From Larix kaempferi (taxonomy: Eukaryota; Streptophyta; Pinopsida; Pinales; Pinaceae): DNA of 64,000 nucleotides. Shown one piece after another: positions 21,100 to 32,013 of this stretch. The DNA is taken from positions 23,394,501 through 23,458,500 of the forward strand of contig BSBM01000753.1 of NCBI GenBank assembly GCA_027924585.1, written 5' to 3'. Both the position numbers and the translations under genes were made by a program. The notes under the pieces are model-generated. The model was not told where the DNA came from. It did no database searches and saw only the letters and a program-made list of their open reading frames with translations. The stretch's first letter is position 1. Every line of letters starts with the position of its first letter.

Positions 21100-22630
21100 C
21101 CACTTTCAGAACCCGTTTTGGCACTTTAGAAAGGTTGATAATGACACTTTCAAAGTCTAAATTCAAACTTTCTTAGTGCAAAAATTTCCTAATTTGTCCA
21201 AATTTAATGAAATTGGCGCTTTTTGAGGATTTCTTTAGTAAGCTAGTAAAGAGGTTCTGGTTTCTCTCATTACAGTTATGATTGGGAGAGTGTATTCTTT
21301 TTTTGAATATCCTCTGGTTTGTTTGCTCTACTTTGTAAAGGTATCATTAATTTTGAATGGATTGTACTTCTCACGTTTCACATTGTTGTTTTAGAAATGT
21401 AGTTTCAACAGTAGATTTGAAACAAATTGCTCTTCATGCTCAGAATGCAGAATATAACCCAAAGGTACATACCATTGAAATAAATGAATGAATTTATTTT
21501 GTTGCCATTACTTCAAAACTTAGATGTCTGTAATTTTCAGAAATGCACATGCAGTATGTATGTATACATAATTCAAACCCTATATGTTAAAACTTTAAGC
21601 AATTATGTGTCTAACAAGGCCTTTTTTCTGTTGCAAAATAAGGAACAGTTCAGGATTTCATCAGCATTTAGATTTAAAATTTGAACGAAGGGACAAGCAA
21701 TGGTTATTGAATGCAGTTTCTGGCTAGATTAATATTTTGGTGGTAATAAACCCCTTTTGACACGGATAGTGTACACAACTCATGAAAATATATCATCAAT
21801 TCAATTGAAAGATCTTTGGCTACAAATCGCTAATTGGGGGCTATCTATTTCATCAAAATCACCCAGGACATTCACCTGGACTCATCCACAAAAAATAATG
21901 CATTAGCATAGGGGCCCACCTTAACAATGCAACCACCTTATTGCGTTGTTGCTGCATTAACAAAACCCACACTTTGAAATATTTTGTCAACCACATATTT
22001 GAAGCATGAAACACCTTGGAAACACAAGGAAAATAGTTGAAAATGTTTCTCTTTTAGGAATTTTTTTTGGTCTGATTCTTGGCAATTTCTTGGGAGATTC
22101 AAATCTTCTGCAAGGAAAACCCAAGGAAACTTAGAAGCAAACCCACTGTCACAAGCAAGGCTTCTCTTGCTTCACAGCTGGTGCATTTCCAGTTGTACGA
22201 GGGTGCTCCAGTATGTTGTCTCTAATCTTAGCTTCAGATACAGTGACATATTAGGGAATAACATGAAAACAATTTCATGGGAGAGAAACCTGATTGTAAG
22301 AAGATTTTAGAAAAAAATTACATTCGTGATTGGAGAGCAACTTGATTGTTGTCAGCCTTTCTAGTTTTCCTTTTCCAAAATCTTGTTTATATGGGCACTT
22401 TCTCCATTTCCTGTTTTAATATGGTTGTTTCCTTCATTTCTGATAGAAAGTGTATTGTTCATATTTTTTGAATTTTTCTCATAGAATGATATAAGATTTT
22501 TGTTTCCTCAATTGGTCATGGTCCATCTAATTTTTCATCTTCCACTTCTTTACAAAAGGTTTTCAACATTCAAGACAACTTGTAGGAAGACTTATGTGGT
22601 ATGCCTAAGTGTCATGTTGTCATGAATGAT
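21100..22630. other. AT-rich DNA, nothing recognised
   Basis: No ORF with features, no RNA gene and no clear terminal repeats. The short frame at 21484-21684 has no recognisable motif. Confidence 0.4.
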
Positions 22631-22637
22631 TGATTAA

Positions 22638-23040
22638 CAGTTTGGAGGCTTTGAGACTACTTTTGGATTTTCTATGTGCAAGGATAGGCAAATGGATGGC
22701 ATATTTATGTGGTGGTTTTCCTATATTGTACAACTTAGCCTATTTAAATTGAGTTGAAACAGTTGTCTTATGTACAAGTATCTGGAACAGTGCTCGGGCA
22801 ATGTTTGCTATTACAAACTGCTCAAACAGTATGCAAGAAAAATGGGGGGCTTTGAGACTATTTTTGGATTTTATATGTTAGGTTAGCCAAGTGGATGCTG
22901 ACTTATTTGTTGGATGTCCTATCACACAACCTAGCATGTTTAAATTGAATTGAAACAGTTGGCTTCTGTAGAAGGATCTGGAACAGTGCATGAGCAATGT
23001 TTTGTAATACAAACTTGTCAAACGGGATGTAAGGAAATGG
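22638..23040. repeat. Tandem duplication of ~200 bp
   Basis: The copy at 22638-22841 and the copy at 22844-23040 share GGCTTTGAGACTA(C/T)TTTTGG, GTTTAAATTGA(A/G)TTGAAACAGTTG and GGAACAGTGC, with substantial divergence. No coding sequence. Confidence 0.75.
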
Positions 23041-23564
23041 GCATATTGTGTGTTATTTTTGCCAAATTATGGATAAATCAAGTGAAAGATCATGGATGAA
23101 GTTATTGTATATTTTACATTGCATCTTTCATGTTGATTACTGACTTTTACTGTTACATTTATAGGGTTTCATTAATTCCTTTGGATCTAATCAGCTACCT
23201 CCAGGATTAGAGTTCTCAAGTTGATAATGAAGCTAGATTAGTGTGAACTCTATTGGATGCCCAACATGTGAAAACTGCATGCCTATAGGTTTGGCATCCT
23301 CTTTCATAGGAATTTAGGTGATTTGAGGTAGATTGGGTTATTGTTTTTCATTGTAAATATTACTGATACATTATGTTGTCTGGTGGCCTCTTTTGGAGAG
23401 TTATAGACTTCCTTTTTTTGATATACTTGATTTTATATAGTTGTTTATTTGCATACCAAAGAACATGGTACCTTTTTAGTGTAAGAATAACCAAGTTCTA
23501 ATGCACTTTTACATTCCTACCAACCCACAATTCAAATTTGTGAGGATTTTCTTGCATGGAAATT

Positions 23565-24235
23565 ATATAGTGCAAAGATATAAGTTTCAATGTGGAAAAA
23601 TGATCAAATAAGGATCTCAGACATTATAAGAGAAAAATGCACTGATTTGCTTAGTCTGATTCTGTCGCTGATGATTTTTCCTTGGTTACCTTTTATTTCC
23701 AGGTAAATTTCCTAGGGAAAACCTCTTGGGCACTTTCTCTCTTTTTGCGGATAGCACCCAGGGTAAACCCCAAGTCACAAGGCCAAGTCAACAACACTGC
23801 TCAAAGACATTACAATAATGTTCTCATTATGATATCATCATTTCAATTATGTCAATAGAGCGTGGGTGTGGAGGATAATACCATCCCACAACCAATTGGG
23901 ATGGACGCATATATAAATTTCAATGTGAAAAAATATGATCAAATAAGGATCGTAAACATTATACAAGCAAAATGCAGTGAGCTGCTTAGTCTGATTATGT
24001 TATTGATGATTTTTCCTTGGTTACCTTTTCTTTCTAGGTAAATTTCCCAGGGAAAACCTCTTGGGCACTTTCTCTCTTTTTTGAGGATAGCACCCAGGGT
24101 AAACCACAGGTCACAAGGCCAAGTCAAGAACAGTGCTCAAAGCCATTACAACAATATTCTCATTATGAGCTCATTATTTCACTTATGTCAATAGAACCTG
24201 GGTGTGGAGGATAATACGGTGAACATCTATGACAT
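23565..24235. repeat. Tandem duplication of ~340 bp
   Basis: 23570-23880 is repeated at 23905-24220. Shared words include GATGATTTTTCCTTGGTTACC, AGGGAAAACCTCTTGGGCAC and AGGATAATAC. The short minus-strand frame at 23939-24127 lies inside one unit and is a shadow. Confidence 0.85.
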
Positions 24236-24335
24236 AGTGAATGTTGATAACTTGAAGTTGTTTGAGCCATCAATGCTTAATGAGGAAGAAGACTCAAGAT
24301 CAATCCATCCTGTAGTTGAAGATTTTTGTATTTGA
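24215..24335 (+). pseudogene. Possible Gypsy integrase C-terminal remnant
   Basis: One frame reads DIVNVDNLKLFEPSMLNEEE and then HPVVEDF. This resembles the stretch after the integrase core of plant chromoviral Gypsy elements (pattern VxNLKxFEPxxLxxEE). Only about 40 codons are recognisable, with a stop soon after, and no integrase core lies upstream. Chance resemblance cannot be excluded. Confidence 0.35.
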
Positions 24336-24339
24336 TGTC

Positions 24340-25940
24340 AAACTACTTTGCAACATATCCCTACAAGTAAATGTTCACACCTACAAGAATATTGTACTTG
24401 AATTTTGTACTTGCTCCTCCATCCAACCGACTGCAACGTAGATGATGACATCATGCTTCAACATAAATGGAGAATACAGAGTTGACAGCAAGGACCAATC
24501 TAAAGTTTATCAGTGAGAAGATGGTGATGTGGAATATGATTGGACAAGCAGTACACAAAGCATGGTGCAAAACATGAGAGCATCATGTTAGTTCCACATG
24601 TTGAGCTCAAAAAAGGGCATTATTTAGAAGAGTCAAGCTAGCAATGAAACCACAATAAAACACATGGATCTGAGTTGATTTACAGGAACACTGCACTGGT
24701 TCAATTGGGAGATCTAGAAAAGCTAGCAGAGCAAACATAAGAACCGAGGTTGACATGGTGTGTAGAGTATAATATATATACCTGAGCCATGGCAGAGTAA
24801 TAGCTAGAAGTGAATCATCCATTCTACACTTTAAAAGCTAGAGCAAGTAGCCATTGTTGTATGCAATCACATGTATTTTATAAGCATAAAAGATTCTTGA
24901 GTTTTTTTCCTAAAGGGCTTTCTCGAGTTAAGAAAAAGGAGATTGCATGTAATTCTTTGTGATGACCATTGTATGTTGTAGCTTATGGGTTAATTGTCTA
25001 CGGTTAAATATTGAAGCATCTTCTAATACAATACACAACTGCATTGAAATTTAAGCATGGAAACACAGTAATGTTAATATCCTGTTGAATTAGAGTGAGC
25101 TATCCATTCACTCCAATTATGGATCAGCAAGATATCCCCATGATGAGATCTTGGCAATACTTTCTTTAGAATATTCTACAAGTATTTGAGGATAAATTGA
25201 TGATTCAGCAGGCAGGTAGGACAATGTGTAATGTGATTTTCCTAACAAGCATCTATTTTTTATAAGAATGATGTTGCTGACCAACTTTTCACAGGTTAGC
25301 ATAATTTGTTCAACTTGGAAAATGTGATAGTTTTTAAATCAAACTTGACCATCTAGTTATTGGCCAAGATTACCATTTTTAGGAAAGAAGCAGATAGTAT
25401 AAGGGTCAGTGCCAAAGCAGATATGATTTCCCTTATTGCTTATGTAGGCAGGGGACTCTTTAAGACTCGCTCATTGCCACTATGACATGTGGTACTTTCT
25501 CATTCCACTAACCGATTTTAGTGATTTGTGGCCATTAAAATAATTTATTTATTTCTAGTTTCTCTTTGGCTAAAGGACGTAACAATCTTGATGCACATCT
25601 AACATGATTTATAATGTAGTATACGGTGAATTTTTAAAAACAAATATCTACAAGTATTTGACCTTTCACATATGAAGACAAGTCACAAAACTAAGAAATA
25701 GTAAACAAGTATATTTTGATGCAATCAATTTACAGTTGAACAAGAACAAAGATTGCAATGGACCACATAAAATTACAAGTCTTAAGATCATGGTGAAAGT
25801 AAAGGATCTTTAAATGAAATAAGGATCTAGAAAATTGGAAAAAAATGACTGGTGCTAACTTGTTGTTTGTAATTAGAATAAAAATCTATTGTAATACCAG
25901 TAAGGTTAGCACTCTTTCCATTGCTAAGTCACCATCTAAA
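24340..25940. other. AT-rich DNA, nothing recognised
   Basis: I looked here on the minus strand for downstream exons of the EXO84C-like copy and found none. The short frames at 24607-24822 and 25117-25302 have no recognisable features. Confidence 0.4.
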
Positions 25941-25976
25941 TTCAAGAATTAGAACATCACCAGAAAATCACAATAC

Positions 25977-27058
25977 CTGTACCACTGAATAAACTTGAAT
26001 GCACTATTAGTTACATTAAGTTGATAAACCAAGCCAGTAGCATTTTGTATTTTTGATGTGTGGTTGATAAGGATATCAGTAACTGGTGAAGTGAGGACCC
26101 AATCATCATTTGCTGAAATAACACAGATATCATCCAGAACCTGCTTTAAGTTTTCCTCTAAATCCCCTTCCCAATACATCTGAATGAGCTCTAAGAGATA
26201 TGGAGATAATGCCAATCCTTCCTTCTGCAACAATGAACAAAGTGACAAAGAAGCCTCCACACACATAATAGAAGCTCGAAAAACTACTTCTTCCTTTGAG
26301 AAGGATGCATATTTCTTAACCTGCTTCACAAAATGCTTCATTTCCTTTTGATCCCATTTTAAAAATTTTGCAGCGTATTCTGGTGCATCTCCAAATATTG
26401 ATGCAAAATATTTTGTTGCTTGTGAAATGACTGAAAAAACCAATTGTGCTAGGTTTGTACCATAAGTTTCAGGGTAGAATGTAATGTAAAGAAAAAAAAA
26501 TTGTATATTTCTATCAAGGCATGAATGATGAGAGCGTAACAATAAGGTATGTTCCCCAGGACCATTGCCTAGTTTGAGCAGACCAAACAATGATTTCCGC
26601 AGCTCAGAGCCATGCACTCCAGGTTGTTCAACAATTTGAGCAAATTGTTCAGCAAGTATGGCTTTATGCTCGAATATGGAAAATTCATATAACAAGAATT
26701 ATGATGATGAACACTCTCCTTTCTGATATATAATTAAAACACCCTCCTCTGCATCTAAAATAGAAAAAGCTTCATCCACTTTATGCTCTACCAAAAGAAC
26801 ATCTAAAACCTCACAAAGATTATTTGCATGATTTTCTAGCTCACTAAGTGAAGGATCTTCACTGGAGTTTGAATAACCAATCAAAGAACCCGCTTCAAAG
26901 TTTCTAGGTTCAGGATAAACAGCAACACATGTCTCATTTAATAAATCCTTAAGAAAAACTCCAACTTTGAGCTCTTAGACAAGATTTCCTTGAGTAGAAA
27001 TATGCTTTCTCAATTGCATCACCTCATGCTCCAAATTTAAAACTTCTTGAGATATTCT
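25977..27058 (-). pseudogene. Exocyst subunit EXO84C-like pseudogene (partial)
   Basis: EXO84 proteins are subunits of the exocyst, the complex that tethers secretory vesicles to the plasma membrane. Read on the minus strand this is one uninterrupted exon-like block. An N-terminal helical stretch (LEHEVMQLRKHISTQGNLV, about 27040-26978) is followed by LCEVLDVLLVEHKVDEAFSI (about 26820-26765). The core follows: ELRKSLFGLLKLGNGPGEHT, LLLRSHHSCL, AQLVFSVISQATKYFASIFG, EGLALSPYLLEL. The pattern fits plant EXO84C better than EXO84B. In-frame TAA codons at 26975-26977 and 26699-26701 break it. The block ends in an apparent splice donor (CAG|GTATTG, exon end 25977) with no following exon found. About 360 of roughly 750 residues are represented. 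It lies head-to-head with the ABCA pseudogene, about 450 bp apart. Confidence 0.82.
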
Positions 27059-27509
27059 GCATCACCTCATGCTTCAAATTCTATTGCAGAATCTATAGAC
27101 TTGAATTTCGGCCTTGATTACTTTTCAATTTTTTTGGAAAAGAAGGATCTCAACAAAGAGATGCAACCTTTAAAATCTGAAGTGAATTATTGTTGTCGAG
27201 TGGAATGCCTCAATCACTGCTTTTAGTTTAATGACTCTTCCAAGATAAACATTGTCGACATGGTTTATTTTCTTCCTTAAATATGTGAACAAGCTTCCTT
27301 ATGTCTTACACTATCTATTGGAAACTAAATTTGTTTTGTAATATCTGAGGATTGCCTCAAATTGCAATTTCTAAACAACCACAAACTTGGTAAACAGGAT
27401 TTAGGAAACTAGCAATTCGACCTCCAGTAATTTCACTTTAAGCATATTCTAGAGCATTGGTCAGCATCCATTCTTTGTATAGTTTCAAATCCAAATGCAT
27501 AGAAATGAC

Positions 27510-29099
27510 ACAATTTTCCATACTTCATGCGCAAAATAAAGAGGAGAAGTGGTGTATCTTGCAGATGATTGGCCTTTTGGCTCCCACGCCACGGATGGCT
27601 TACATAGGGGGGGCGGTATATATGGATATATATGGATCAAATATACATAAGCATGGGGATTTGTCCATAGCACATGAGTAATTACTAACGCCCTCGGGAA
27701 CTCCCTTGACGATATGCATTTTGTGGAATTATTTTGAATGTGAAAATATGCAGCTAGATTTGGATGAAAACTATTGTTCTTTACTAGGTATAATTAATTT
27801 TGCTCATTTTCTTGTGGTGAAAATTTCTGACAAAATGTGTTATTTAAATTTTCACAGCTTGACTTGGGAAACTCTAATAGGAAGGGAACACCTATTTTTT
27901 TATGGTAGGATGAACAGCCTAAAAGGCGTCTCTCTTTAAAATGTAAGATCATCAATTAAACATTCACTTCAGTTGTTCCCAAGTAAATGCATGAGTTTAA
28001 AATACTTGGGTTTGAATTATCAGTAAATGGTTTTCTATTTTGGCCTTGATGTTGTAGGAGGTAGACGAATCCCTAAAAGTGTGGATATTTTCAATGGAGG
28101 TGTGGGTGATAAGCCATCGGGAAAATACTATGGTGGCATGAAGAGAAGACTTAGAGTTTCCATTTCTCTCATAGGAGATCCTCAGGTGGGTGAAAGTTTC
28201 AAACTTCACAGATGCCATTAATATTGATGTAGCATTCTAGTGAAGGATATTCAGTAAAACCTTTAAACTTTTTAGTGAATCAATTTTCTTATTGTTGGGG
28301 GATTGGCAAAATATGCAACTTAGGACTAAGGTTATTTTTCCTGCTTGATTGAAATAGGTTGTGTATATGGATGAGCCTAGTACAGGGTTGGATCCCGCTT
28401 CAAGAAACAAACTATGGAATGTTGTGAAGCAGGCAAAGGAAAACTGAGCAATAATTTTGACAAGTATTGACCTTAAATCTATGTTTGTATATTTTGCTTC
28501 TATAAGGAGATTGTTGTCAAGACTAATGAAAAATTGTATAGAAGAGACTTTTACTCTCTCCAAATAACTTGAAATGTGGCTATTGTTATTTTTCTTTCAA
28601 CATATAATTTAGTAAATTAACTTTGACTTCAAAATCTTTTTTGTGATTCCAGCACATTCTATGGAAGAGGCAGAGGTGCTCTGTGATCGTATGGGAATTT
28701 TTGTGCATGTCCAAATGTAGTGCATTGGAAACTCCAAATAGGTTAGTTACTATGTTGTGTATGCTTCAGAATTTAGTAGCCAACATTGTGAAAGTGTAGG
28801 ACATAATGGCTCTTGAAATGGTTGTTCGATCATTTTTATTCATGACTCATTAATGCTAATAAGATTTTGTACTGCAGATAAAGGCAAGTTATGGAGGATC
28901 ATATGTGTTGACCATAACCACATCACAAACTGAGGAGGAAGAGGTGATGAAGTTGGTGCAATATTTTTCTAGAAATGCAAAGAAAGTTTACAGTCTCTCT
29001 GGGACACAGAAATTTGAACTACCAAAACTAGACATACAAATTGCAGTTGTCTTTCGAATGATAGAGCATGCAAAAATCTATCTTAACTTTAAACAGTGA
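27510..29099 (+). pseudogene. ABCA-subfamily ABC transporter pseudogene, nucleotide-binding domain
   Basis: ABCA proteins are membrane lipid/sterol-type exporters driven by ATP. Six exon-like blocks with intron-like gaps encode one nucleotide-binding domain in order. They are about 27510-27670 (degraded Walker A, then MIGLLAPTPRMAYIGG), 27857-27939 (WETLIGREHLFFYGRMNSLKG), 28057-28185 (ABC signature, GGMKRRL), 28358-28463 (Walker B, VVYMDEPSTGLDPASR), 28653-28741 (HSMEEAEVLCDRMGIFV) and 28878-29099 (YGGSYVLTITTS…SGTQKFELPKLDIQIAVVF). Acceptors and donors such as TAG|GTTGTG, CAA|GTATT and CAG|ATAAAG are visible. Lesions are TAG in MGICP*H (exon 1), a 1-nt deletion near 28075, TGA in exon 2 of the Walker B region (about 28446), two TAGs in the fifth block and a truncated end. 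Transmembrane domains are absent. Retained introns mean a DNA-level duplicate, not a retrocopy. Confidence 0.88.
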
Positions 29100-29990
29100 T
29101 TACCTTCCACCTTCAACTTTTTAGAATGAATAAATTTGAACTTTTCTAAAAGGAGTTGCAGAATATGGCATACACCCCTTGAAGTTGCAAATTTTTTGTC
29201 TGCAACTCAATTTCTTAATACAACTAGATGAGTAGTGCACAAAAATACCATTCAATATGCCTATCACATGTTGTCTTCATGTCCTATTTAAGAAACATAG
29301 ATGGGGTATTATTTTCCTGTTCAATAAAGGGCATAATCCTCAATTGTGAAACATGTAGAATCATCCTAGGCACAAAATCTAGCGATTCTTTGAGACAAAC
29401 TTGTTCATGAAATAAATGAGTTTTGCTATTATTGTAGCTAACATTTCTCAAAGACACAAGGTAAAAATGAAACACTATCCAGTTGAAATTTAGGGTTTAC
29501 CCTGTAAGTATTAATCATCTCAAGGGATTTTGGGGGAAGTTTTATGTTTGAGATTTAAAGGGCTTGATTGAGGGAGATATGGCATTGATTGTTTTTTCAA
29601 TCCTAAAGTTTATGAGTTCAATGGGGCGAGATAAGCTTTGATTTGAATTTGAGTGAAGAGACCTAATTCTTATCCCTCTTGTTTCCAATGCTTTTGTCTA
29701 GATAAGATGGCATGGTTTGGTAGAAATTCTGCATGTTCTTTCTTCACTCTATCTTCCTGCCATTGTCACAATTTTTTGCACAGATTGACCTGTGTTCTCC
29801 TTGGATTCAAATTCTATGCATTTTCCTAATTGATTATTTAATATTTTGGCCACAAAGGTCACGTTTGTGCAAATATCTAAGCATCTAGGATTTTGAGGCT
29901 TCAAAGGAATTCAATATCTGGAAAGGCCATCCCTAGAATGTAGCTCTTTTACTATATTGATTTTGGAGTATTGATGGCCATTGTAGGATT
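29100..29990. other. Unassigned spacer
   Basis: No gene is seen. The final ABCA exon (FAWGLADTTLEDVF-type) expected after 29099 was not found here. Short frames on both strands at 29228-29475 lack motifs. Confidence 0.4.
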
Positions 29991-29996
29991 TTCTGA

Positions 29997-30845
29997 ACTC
30001 AGCAAGAACAAGAAGATCAAATTTTGACTTCCTCAGTTTTCAGTTCATTCGAGAACAATTATCTCGTGTTTATAGTCTCATGATGGCTAGTGATTAGTTA
30101 CAAGGACCCAAAGTTTACTTTCTTGAATCTTTACAGCAAGTATGATTTCAACATGGGAGATATTGGAAGACTCTTCATTGGAGGCTTTGGATCATCTATG
30201 TAGTTTGGCATGATTGTGAAGACATTAGCTGACAAACAGGTTCACAAGAGGGCTTGCATAATGTATATATTGAGTTGTATTACCAAGCATTCTCCCTAGT
30301 AGAAAGTATTGATGTTTGGTCGTATTCTTGGATGAATTCCCACATCTATTCTATTTCAGCTTTTGAATCATGACTTGTTGCTGAGAATTTGAAGAGGGTT
30401 TTGATGCACAATGGTTATTGTTGACCTTTTCAAAGGAAAAATTCCTAGGAAATGGTCTTGTAGCCATCCTGGCTAGGTTGTTTGCTAATACCCTTACTGA
30501 CACTCTAGGCTTTGGTCCAGTTTATCCGTTTGATGCTGCAACATGCTTCTTAACTATAGGGATAGTCATTATCCTCTCCACCTAGATAGAGAAATATAGA
30601 GATCCTTTAGAGAGTAAGGATTTACTTAATCAGTTCAAGGGTGCTGCCACATCTATTGATTCAGATGATAAGATTGCATTGTTGGGAGCTATAGTCCTTT
30701 GAAGGTTCGGTGGACACCTACTTTAAGCCCAAATGAACGAGATATTCTTCATGGGTTCATATTTGCAACAATTATGTTGTCTTCAATGCTGGGAAGTTCC
30801 CCTGACTTTAGACTCTTGCTCATCCAGCAGTCAAGGTGGTTGTCC
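29997..30845 (+). pseudogene. MFS transporter pseudogene (MOT2/MFSD5-like)
   Basis: Plant members of this major-facilitator group are multi-pass membrane proteins annotated as molybdate-anion transporters. Recognisable blocks in order: VYSLMMASD*LQGP (about 30070-30110), GDIGRLFIGGFGSSM (about 30150-30200), LADKQVHKRACIMYILSCIT (about 30225-30285), SAFES*LVAEN (about 30355-30390), TLGFGPVYPFDAATCFLTIG (about 30500-30560), LLNQFKGAATSIDSDDKIAL (about 30625-30685) and WTPTLSPNERD…HGFIFATIMLSSMLGSS (about 30705-30800). Many stops (several Trp codons turned into stops) and frameshifts break it, and the last transmembrane segments are missing. No introns are obvious across ~850 bp, so a processed copy is possible, but a gene that is naturally intron-poor would look the same. 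Confidence 0.82.
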
Positions 30846-30944
30846 TTTCATGATCATCATATATTTCAGTGTCTAGAACTTATCAAAATATTAGTTTCTT
30901 ATCTTTACAATGGTACCCATGATACTTCCAGATGGGCGTGTTGG

Positions 30945-31415
30945 TATGATGACAAGTAAATTTCTCCTCAAAATGAGAGGCCTTCTCATGAGGCAAGGTC
31001 TACATCCAAATCATGATTTTGGATTTGTTCATTATGCTAACCATTCCAGTTCCATAAAATCTATTGAAAAAACAGAGAAATATGTTATTGAAGGTAAAAA
31101 TAAAAAGAAGTAATGTGGACAATGGTTTCTTGAAACTCTTCTATTCATACTTTTGATTGGTAAAATATGTTAAGATCTGTAAGTTTTTTTTATTTCTAGG
31201 TCGGGAGATGTCAGTATCTTTAGCAATACCTTTTAGTGATAAGAAGCCCCAAACTATAGAAAACCCTACATCTTTTCATGAGGCAAGGTCTGCTGACAAG
31301 CAAATTGCTCCTCAAGATGAGAGGCCTTCTCATGAAGCAAGGCCTGCAGCCAAAGCATGATTTTGGCTTTGTTCATTATGCTGACCATTCCAGTTCCATA
31401 AAAGCTAGTGACCCT
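30945..31415. repeat. Spaced duplication of ~115 bp
   Basis: 30955-31065 and 31300-31410 share GAGAGGCCTTCTCATGA(G/A)GCAAGG and GTTCATTATGCT(A/G)ACCATTCC. A shorter third piece (CATGAGGCAAGGTCT) lies at 31278. The frames here (30910-31113, 31157-31360) encode no recognisable domain. Confidence 0.75.
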
Positions 31416-31509
31416 TACCTAGGTATGTGACCCTTTTCCAGAATTTGGCAAGATGGTGTTAACTATTGGAAATTTTATTCTCATATCAATCCATAAGGAA
31501 TTATATTTA

Positions 31510-31580
31510 AGGGTGCTAGCTCAATGGTAGAGCACCTGCCTTATAGGAAGGAGGTTGGTGGTTCGAATCCTCCATGCCCT
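31510..31580 (+). tRNA. tRNA-like sequence, anticodon UAU (Ile), probably degenerate
   Basis: It folds by hand as a cloverleaf: acceptor AGGGTGC/ATGCCCT (six of seven pairs counting GU, C-A at the base), D stem GCTC/GAGC, anticodon stem CCTGC/GAAGG with one G-A mismatch, loop CTTATAG with TAT at 31542-31544, and T stem GGTGG/CCTCC with one mismatch. The pol III A box (TAGCTCAATGG) and B box (GGTTCGAATCC) match consensus. The mismatches argue for a pseudogene or a tRNA-derived SINE head rather than an active tRNA. Confidence 0.5.
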
Positions 31581-31593
31581 ATATATATTATGA

Positions 31594-32013
31594 AACCACT
31601 AAAAATAGATAAATGACTAAAAAAATGACCAAAATTTGCATATAAATGACCACCAGTACAACATGAGAGATAAGTGACCAAACAAATGGCCAAAATATGC
31701 ATATAAATGACCACTTTTGAGTTGGCAATCGCTAGTGGCAAATTAGCGGTCATTTATCACATGACAAAAAATGTGGTCATAAATTTGGTCATTAATTGTG
31801 ACAATTAATGACCAAATTAATGACCAAATATATGACCAGATATATGACCACAAGATAATCTATAAATGACCAATCTAAATATGACCACATTTTTGGTCGC
31901 ATGATAAATGACTGCTAATTTGGTACTAGTGGTCACCAACTCAAAAGTGGTCATTTATATGTGGATTTTGGTCGTTTTTTGGTCATTTATCTCTCATTTT
32001 TTACTAGTGTCAC
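31594..32013. mobile_element. Foldback element with CACTA-like tips
   Basis: About 420 bp, almost all one large imperfect inverted repeat with its centre near 31800 (TTAATTGTGACAATTAA). The right tip reads …TACTAGTG, in reverse CACTAGTAAAAAATGAGAGA; the left arm has a near match (ACCAGTACAACATGAGAGA, from 31653). The first ~57 bp of the left arm appear duplicated at 31594-31652 (TGCATATAAATGACCAC twice). The repeated word is AAATGACCA. CACTAG tips suggest a non-autonomous CACTA-type MITE; I found no convincing 3-bp target duplication. The minus-strand frame here is a shadow. Confidence 0.6.

Noticed and set aside
27997-28563. Minus-strand frames of 73 and 108 codons
   Set aside because: They are antisense to the ABCA exons, whose plus-strand motifs (signature, Walker B) are unmistakable.
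31541-31753. Minus-strand 70-codon frame over the tRNA-like and foldback region
   Set aside because: It crosses the tRNA-like sequence and the inverted repeat and has no independent support.
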